Below are positions 1 through 2,818 of a DNA stretch of 5,841 bases, piece after piece. The stretch comes from Planctomycetota bacterium (GTDB lineage: Bacteria > Planctomycetota > UBA11346). Within the stretch, counting starts at the first letter, position 1. Each line of letters starts with the position of its first letter. Under the pieces are notes generated by a model that searched no databases, was not told the DNA's origin, and saw only the letters and a list, made by a program, of their open reading frames with translations. The stretch covers positions 1 through 5,841 of the forward strand of contig JACDEN010000203.1 of the NCBI GenBank assembly GCA_013816415.1, in the 5' to 3' direction. A program made the translations under genes and the position numbers.

Positions 1-200
1 GCGATGATGGTCGCGCGCGCCTCCTGCAGCTGCGCTTCGACGCCGGAGAGGCGCTCGGCGATGGTCGCGCGCTCGGAGTCGCCCTCGGCCGCGCCATGGC
101 GGTAGGCGTCGGCTGCCTTGCCGCGCAGCACCATCCACGCCACGAACGCGCCGGCGACCGCGCCGCAGAACAGCCAGACGGAGGGATCGATGTCGGCCAT
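1..200 (-). CDS. rmuC: DNA recombination protein RmuC, N-terminal part (cut by window edge)
   Basis: The reading frame starts at the ATG complementary to 198-200 and runs off the left edge after 66 complete codons. The protein begins MADIDPSVWLFCGAVAGAF. Residues about 8-25 form one hydrophobic membrane helix, followed by a short basic stretch and then an Ala/Glu/Arg-rich segment (from about residue 37, with AERLSGVEAQLQEARATI) that looks like the start of a long coiled coil. This N-terminal anchor plus coiled coil is the RmuC family layout. In that family a PD-(D/E)XK-like nuclease domain follows, and the protein limits recombination-associated inversions; that domain is outside the window. 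No good Shine-Dalgarno precedes the ATG. The GTG directly upstream (203-201) is an alternative start. The high GC (about 73%) marks it as chromosomal backbone beside a lower-GC island. The family call rests on N-terminal layout only. Confidence 0.72.
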   Translation of the reverse strand, partial: MADIDPSVWLFCGAVAGAFVAWMVLRGKAADAYRHGAAEGDSERATIAERLSGVEAQLQEARATII

Positions 201-218
201 CACGCCGTTATAGCGGCG
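200..218 (-). promoter_or_regulatory. Possible leaderless -10 element and inverted repeat at rmuC start
   Basis: On the minus strand a TATAAC (212-207) lies exactly 6 bases before the rmuC ATG, so a transcript would begin at the A of the start codon, a leaderless arrangement. The same place holds a small perfect inverted repeat, CGCCG-TTATAG-CGGCG (203-218), with the -10 candidate in its centre. No convincing -35 hexamer is seen 16-18 bases further upstream, so this is only a candidate. Confidence 0.25.
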
Positions 219-290
219 CTGGCCGGGTGGGAAGGCGGGTCGGATCGCGTCACGAGGCCGGGCTTCCGGTTCCTACGGCACAGGGTCAGA

Positions 291-309
291 ATCACCTATC
301 GTGGTATCG
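291..309. promoter_or_regulatory. Upstream copy of the regulator-site motif (ATCAC-N5-GTGGTATCG)
   Basis: ATCAC, five bases, then GTGGTATCG. The same two blocks recur at 374-395 with eight bases between them, inside the WYL promoter. The shared 9-mer GTGGTATCG is the clearest part. This copy is a poor palindrome, with only CAC-N5-GTG symmetric. It could be an auxiliary binding site for the regulator of the downstream promoter, or one end of a looped repressor complex. The rest of 201-366 shows no other gene-like or regulatory structure that I can support. Confidence 0.35.
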
Positions 310-366
310 ATCCCGGAGAGAACTGGGTAGCCTGGAAAAACCGGTCGTGCAGATGTGGAGCAGTGA

Positions 367-396
367 TTGACAGATCACACATACGTGTGGTATCGT
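367..396 (+). promoter_or_regulatory. Sigma-70-type promoter of the WYL regulator
   Basis: A perfect consensus -35 TTGACA (367-372) is followed after 18 bases by TATCGT (391-396), a passable -10. It is the best plus-strand promoter candidate in the upstream region and points at the WYL gene. The expected start of transcription is near 403, which is the A of an ATG (see the leader ORF). The spacer is almost filled by an inverted repeat, so the promoter looks repressible. Confidence 0.5.
373..394. promoter_or_regulatory. Operator-like 22-bp imperfect palindrome inside the promoter
   Basis: The pattern is GAT-NN-CACA-N4-TGTG-NN-ATC, with 7 of 11 positions symmetric in each half. It spans the whole -35/-10 spacer and the first four bases of the -10 hexamer, so a dimer bound here would block RNA polymerase. 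Dimeric WYL repressors such as BrxR and CapW bind inverted repeats in their own promoters, so the adjacent WYL protein is the natural candidate ligand. That assignment is inferred from position. Confidence 0.45.
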
Positions 397-402
397 TGCT
401 TG

Positions 403-558
403 ATGATTACCTGCGATGACGAGCGATTTCTGCAGTGCGCGATGCCACGGTCAAGCTCTGGGATTTTTCGAGCGTCTGCGACCATCGCGTACGACCGACA
501 GCGGCCAGCCAGCCCCAACACCGGGTCCGTCCCGCACCTCCGCCGCGTCGGCATCTGA
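403..558 (+). CDS. Possible 51-aa leaderless leader ORF, stop/start-coupled to the WYL gene
   Basis: An ATG at 403 lies exactly six bases after the -10 hexamer, where transcription should begin. Its frame stays open for 51 codons and stops at TGA 556-558, sharing one base with the preferred WYL start (TGATG, 556-560). This geometry would allow a leaderless message whose short ORF delivers ribosomes to the WYL start, which lacks its own Shine-Dalgarno. The peptide (begins MITCDDERFLQCAMPRSSSG, ends PHLRRVGI) matches no family I know and has no membrane segment or evident domain. The main alternative is that it is a chance ORF and the WYL protein starts at GTG 435 in another frame. Coding status rests on geometry only. 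Confidence 0.28.
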   Translation: MITCDDERFLQCAMPRSSSGIFRASATIAYDRQRPASPNTGSVPHLRRVGI

Positions 559-1715
559 TGCCACGACGCTCCTCCGTATCCGTTGCGCAGCGGCGCAGCC
601 GGCTCATCACGCTCTTGAGCGCGGACGAGCATCATGCCGCAGATCTTCGCACGCTGATGCGACCGCGCGTGAGCGCGCGGACGATCGCCAGCGACCTGGC
701 GTGGCTTCGCCGGACGTTTCCAGACCAGTTCCTCGTCAACGAACAGCGACAGGGCCGATATCGCTTCACGGGACTTCCACCACGCCTGCTATCCGCACCG
801 ATCGATCATATGGCGGAAGACGAGTTGGCTGGATTGATCGCTGCGCGGGGCATGTTGCGCATGCCTGACAATCGACCGGGGGCCGAGCGGGCGGGTGACG
901 GCTATAGCGGTACCCTCGCTCACGCGGTCGACCGGCTGATCCGCCGCGCTGGCCTCGACCGTGCGGCTGCGGACATCGCTCCCGACACGATCAGCGTGAG
1001 TCGCTTCGGCGCCGCGCCGGAACCGCCGCAGGTGTTTGCGGAATTGATGCTGGTGATCGTGTGCGGCGACAGCGTGCGGTTTCTTTACCAGGGCCTCCAC
1101 GACGCCGCGGCCAAGCCCGCACATGCGTATCCGCTGCGTCTCGTCTTCATCAAGAACGAATGGTTCTGCTTCGCGTGGTCCGCCGGCCGCATCAAGCAGT
1201 ACCGGCTCACCCGCTTCGTCTCCGGCGATGGAGGCCCGCTCATCGAACGCGTCCGCGAAGCCCCGGCCAATCTGCCGCGTCCGCTGCCACACGCCGAGAT
1301 CGACCGCATCCTCGCCACCGCCTTTGGCGCCACTGGTTCGCAACACGCGCGTGATCGGCGGCGTTTCGTGTTGGCCGTGTCTGATGACGCCTGGAGGCAC
1401 CTACGCGATCGGGTGTGGGGTGAGCAGCAGCGGTGGGATGACCAGCATCCCAGCTTCCCACCGGGATGGCGGCGGCTGACGTTCGTCTCGACGGGACTCG
1501 AAGAAATCAAGTACTGGGTCGCGGGCTTGGCTGCCAATGCACGCGCGGAGGAACCGGAAGAACTGGTCGAGTGGATGAAGGCGCAGGTCGGGGTGATGGC
1601 GGGGTGGTATGGATCGCAAACTGTTGGAGGCGGGGTAGATGCACAGGAGAAAATCCCTGCAAGACATAGTGCATCAGGTGTTGATAGCCTCGGTCCACAC
1701 GGGAGGGCGCGATGA
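558..1715 (+). CDS. WYL-domain transcriptional regulator (wHTH-WYL-WCX)
   Basis: A 385-residue DNA-binding regulator. Residues about 8-72 form a winged helix-turn-helix (QRRSRLITLLSADEH, then SARTIASDLAWLRR as recognition region, and the wing near RQGRYRF). Residues about 160-225 are the WYL domain, with YPLRLVFIKNEWFCFAWS followed by RIKQYRLTRF; W202-F203-C204 replaces the usual W-Y-L, while the basic/aromatic pattern after it is kept. Residues about 267-345 form the C-terminal WCX extension. WYL proteins sense ligands, often nucleic acid, and control many defence loci, including some CRISPR-Cas, BREX and CBASS operons. Start ATG 558 was chosen because the family domain begins just after it; GTG 435 in the same frame would add 41 poorly family-like residues. 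The stop overlaps a downstream ATG (ATGA, 1712-1715). The promoter palindrome suggests autoregulation. Its last 43 codons have a diverged second copy before cas3. Confidence 0.88.
   Translation: MPRRSSVSVAQRRSRLITLLSADEHHAADLRTLMRPRVSARTIASDLAWLRRTFPDQFLVNEQRQGRYRFTGLPPRLLSAPIDHMAEDELAGLIAARGMLRMPDNRPGAERAGDGYSGTLAHAVDRLIRRAGLDRAAADIAPDTISVSRFGAAPEPPQVFAELMLVIVCGDSVRFLYQGLHDAAAKPAHAYPLRLVFIKNEWFCFAWSAGRIKQYRLTRFVSGDGGPLIERVREAPANLPRPLPHAEIDRILATAFGATGSQHARDRRRFVLAVSDDAWRHLRDRVWGEQQRWDDQHPSFPPGWRRLTFVSTGLEEIKYWVAGLAANARAEEPEELVEWMKAQVGVMAGWYGSQTVGGGVDAQEKIPARHSASGVDSLGPHGRAR
1584..1715 (+). repeat. Diverged direct repeat, copy 1: 3' end of the WYL gene
   Basis: These 43 codons plus TGA align without gaps to 2687-2818. 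Matching blocks include QVGVMAGWYGS against QVGVMSGWYGS, then PA-x-x-SA, and near the end D/E-S-L/I and H at the same position. I count 86 of 132 identical bases and 21 of 43 identical residues. Many differences are at third codon positions, so both copies evolved under coding constraint. Both end in ATGA. This copy belongs to an intact gene. Confidence 0.85.
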
Positions 1716-1741
1716 ACGACGACCTAGAATGCATTCCTTAG
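1712..1741 (+). other. Convergent gap: coupled mini-ORF start and GAATGCATTC palindrome
   Basis: The 103 bp between the WYL stop (1715) and the vapC stop (1819) holds no recognisable gene. It starts with an ATG (1712) overlapping the WYL stop, which opens a frame of only nine codons (MNDDLECIP, stop 1739-1741). In the second WYL-end copy this position is the cas3 start. Inside lies a perfect 10-bp palindrome GAATGCATTC (1727-1736), extendable to CTA...TAG at 1724-1741 with a two-base bulge. It lacks a T-run, so I do not call a terminator. It may be a truncated former downstream gene or a recombination scar. Confidence 0.35.
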
Positions 1742-1818
1742 TGTCCTTGGTTGACCGGGACCGACGACTCCTGCGGTTGGGAGACGGAGACGGAAGTAAC
1801 CTCACCCAAACGTTGAGT

Positions 1819-2268
1819 TCAGCCTTTGATGGGCCGATCCTGGCTGGCGGCACGGGCATCGGCGAACACCCAACAGCACGACAGGCCCAACGGAATCAGA
1901 CGCTCGAAATGTTTACGATTCCCCGTCACCAAGTCCAAACCATGGGTCATCGCGCAGGCGGCGATCTGCAAATCGAGATCGTGAAGAGACTGTCCGTCCT
2001 GTTCGAGGGCTGCGCGGATCTTGCCGTACTGCTCCGCCTCTACCGTGCCGAAGGGCAGCACGACCAAGTTGTTCACCACGTCATCGCGAATGCGGGCGAG
2101 CAGACTCGGCTTGTCTACCGCGAAGGCCCCTGCGAACAATTCTCCGATCACCGGTGCGCAGGTGAACTGGTCTTCGGCCGGAACCCCCGCAAGCCAGCGC
2201 ACGTATTCCGCCAGGGGACGCGGCTTGCCCAGGTCCGAAATGGCGTCCGTATCGAACAGATATCCCAT
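1819..2268 (-). CDS. vapC: VapC-type PIN-domain ribonuclease toxin
   Basis: A 149-residue PIN-domain protein, the toxin of a type II toxin-antitoxin pair; VapC toxins cleave RNA, often tRNA or rRNA, with Mg2+/Mn2+. Family landmarks are in order: the first strand MGYLFDTDAISDL with acidic D6 and D8, E43 in IGEL, D99 in DLDLQIAA, and the TGNRKHF motif (115-121) where N117 stands in the usual fourth acidic position, as in the TGNxRHF subgroup. Length is normal and no key residue is missing, so it should be active. ATG 2268 was chosen because the PIN fold begins immediately and GGAG (2277-2274, read on the minus strand) lies at good spacing; an upstream in-frame start at 2340 would add 24 unlikely residues inside vapB. 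It starts two bases after the vapB stop, so the pair is an operon. It runs opposite to the flanking WYL and cas genes. Confidence 0.92.
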   Translation of the reverse strand: MGYLFDTDAISDLGKPRPLAEYVRWLAGVPAEDQFTCAPVIGELFAGAFAVDKPSLLARIRDDVVNNLVVLPFGTVEAEQYGKIRAALEQDGQSLHDLDLQIAACAMTHGLDLVTGNRKHFERLIPLGLSCCWVFADARAASQDRPIKG

Positions 2269-2270
2269 GC

Positions 2271-2549
2271 TCACTCCAATGCAGGTAACGGACGCACCGG
2301 AGACCGCGCGGCCACGAGCCCGTCCACCCGCTCCGACCATTCAGCCGCGTCTTCCCACCCTCCGACCAGAGCCAGCAGACCGCGCCGGCGATGGGACTTC
2401 ACGGCCTGCAAACGCTCCCAATCCTGGGCGCTGATCATCGCCGCCACGGGTCGTCCGTGGCGGGTAATGAGCACCGGTTCCCCGGATTCCGCGCTGGCGA
2501 CACATGAGGACAAGTGGGCTTTGGTGTCGGCGATGGAGCAGGTTAACAT
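2271..2549 (-). CDS. vapB: VapB antitoxin, Phd/YefM family
   Basis: A 92-residue antitoxin. Residues 1-50 match the Phd/YefM DNA-binding fold: SIADTKAHLS, then SGEPVLITRHGRPVAAMIS. The C-terminal part (about 55-92, with GLLALVGGWEDAAEWSERVD) is the variable region expected to wrap the VapC active site. It acts as toxin inhibitor and, with VapC, as a repressor of its own promoter. ATG 2549 fits the family's usual start a few residues before SIA; ATG 2567 in frame would add MTILLV and cannot be excluded. No clear Shine-Dalgarno is seen for either. The 3' end is two bases from vapC. The promoter, start codon and two palindromes with the same half-site form one compact regulatory region upstream. 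Confidence 0.88.
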   Translation of the reverse strand: MLTCSIADTKAHLSSCVASAESGEPVLITRHGRPVAAMISAQDWERLQAVKSHRRRGLLALVGGWEDAAEWSERVDGLVAARSPVRPLPALE

Positions 2550-2567
2550 GACTAATAAAATAGTCAT
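2548..2567. promoter_or_regulatory. vapBC operator 1, overlapping the vapB start codon
   Basis: Inverted repeat ATGACTA-N6-TAGTCAT; the shared hexamer core is ATGACT-N8-AGTCAT. Its left edge overlaps the vapB start codon. It has the same half-site and the same 8-base separation as the palindrome at 2588-2611, with centres 42 bp apart (about four helical turns), so two complexes would sit on the same DNA face. Confidence 0.6.
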
Positions 2568-2586
2568 AAATGTGCGATTGGCAATC

Positions 2587-2617
2587 ATTATGACTCGTAA
2601 TCTAGTCATAACGTCAA
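2587..2617 (-). promoter_or_regulatory. vapBC promoter
   Basis: On the minus strand TTGACG (2617-2612) is followed by CATAAT (2592-2587) with 19 bases between, or TCATAA (2593-2588) with 18. Transcription would begin near 2580, leaving a leader of about 30 bases before the vapB ATG. The surroundings are much more AT-rich than the rest of the window. The spacer is occupied by operator palindrome 2. Confidence 0.5.
2588..2611. promoter_or_regulatory. vapBC operator 2, over the promoter spacer
   Basis: Perfect 8-bp inverted repeat TTATGACT-N8-AGTCATAA filling the space between the -35 and -10 elements of the vapBC promoter and overlapping the -10. This is the expected place for a VapBC autorepression site. 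Its right end is adjacent to the first base of the WYL remnant frame (2612). Confidence 0.62.
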
Positions 2618-2686
2618 TGGGCCATCGCCTGGGAGCAGGACGGCATCAAGCGTTCCGTCGCGTGGGTGGCCTTCGATGTGCGCATT

Positions 2687-2818
2687 CAGGTTGGGGTGAT
2701 GTCTGGGTGGTATGGGTCTCGAGACGGTGGAGGTGACGTGGAAATGCAACCGAAGTACCCTGCAAAACAGAGTGCAGCGAGAGGTGAGAGCATCCCTGCT
2801 CACGAGAATATTACATGA
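2687..2818 (+). repeat. Diverged direct repeat, copy 2: WYL 3' end before cas3
   Basis: Partner of 1584-1715, offset by 1103 bp. It contains QVGVMSGWYGS, GGG, PAKQSA and an ATGA end. The copies enclose the convergent gap and the whole vapBC module. Divergence of about one third of the bases means this is not a recent duplication. Confidence 0.85.
2784..2803. promoter_or_regulatory. Inverted repeat upstream of cas3 start
   Basis: GTGAG (2784-2788) and CTCAC (2799-2803) form 5-bp arms around 10 bases, ending 11 bases before the cas3 ATG. It could be a small operator or a weak mRNA hairpin near the ribosome binding site. It differs in sequence from the WYL-promoter palindrome. No convincing -35/-10 pair for cas3 is visible in 2612-2814, and the best SD-like sequence is a weak GAG at 2804-2806. 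Confidence 0.2.

Larger units (their letters stand above)
2612..2818 (+). pseudogene. Remnant of a second WYL regulator, 3' end, running into cas3
   Basis: A frame opens after the in-frame TAA at 2609-2611 and ends at TGA 2816-2818, overlapping the cas3 ATG. Its last 43 codons (2687-2815) are the counterpart of the WYL C-terminus at 1584-1712. Upstream, GIKRSVAWVAFDVRI (from 2642) resembles EIKYWVAGLAANARA of the intact protein (6 of 15 identical), as if 12 codons between these segments had been lost in frame; that part is tentative. No winged helix or WYL core remains. An ATG at 2699 gives a possible 39-codon ORF ending on the cas3 start, so the remnant may still feed ribosomes to cas3. Best read as the trace of an ancestral WYL-cas3 operon. 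Confidence 0.7.

Noticed and set aside
435..557. N-terminal extension of the WYL protein from GTG 435, containing DATVKLWD that resembles a WD40 repeat strand
   Set aside because: Only one such string, with no other WD40 features, and the rest is Arg/Pro-rich and unlike WYL N-termini. ATG 558 sits just before the winged helix, so 435 is kept only as an alternative start.
789..1400. 203-codon minus-strand frame opposite the WYL gene
   Set aside because: Antisense to a well-supported WYL domain, no recognisable motif, and long shadow frames are usual at this GC content.
1742..1818. Rho-independent terminator between the convergent WYL and vapC genes
   Set aside because: Only weak pairings such as ACCG with CGGT, and no T-run on either strand.
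1639..2736. Long plus-strand open frame of 365 codons across the gap and vapBC
   Set aside because: It lies antisense to vapC and vapB, which have clear family motifs. Its translation is low-complexity and changes character over each underlying gene, as expected of a shadow frame.
2606..2803. 65-codon minus-strand frame over the WYL remnant
   Set aside because: It is the antisense of the remnant frame, which has the detectable homology. No family or start signal supports it.
1584..2818. Flanking repeats as ends of a transposon carrying vapBC
   Set aside because: The repeats are direct, diverged by about a third and coding-constrained, and no transposase or terminal inverted repeats are seen. 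Paralogous gene ends explain them better.
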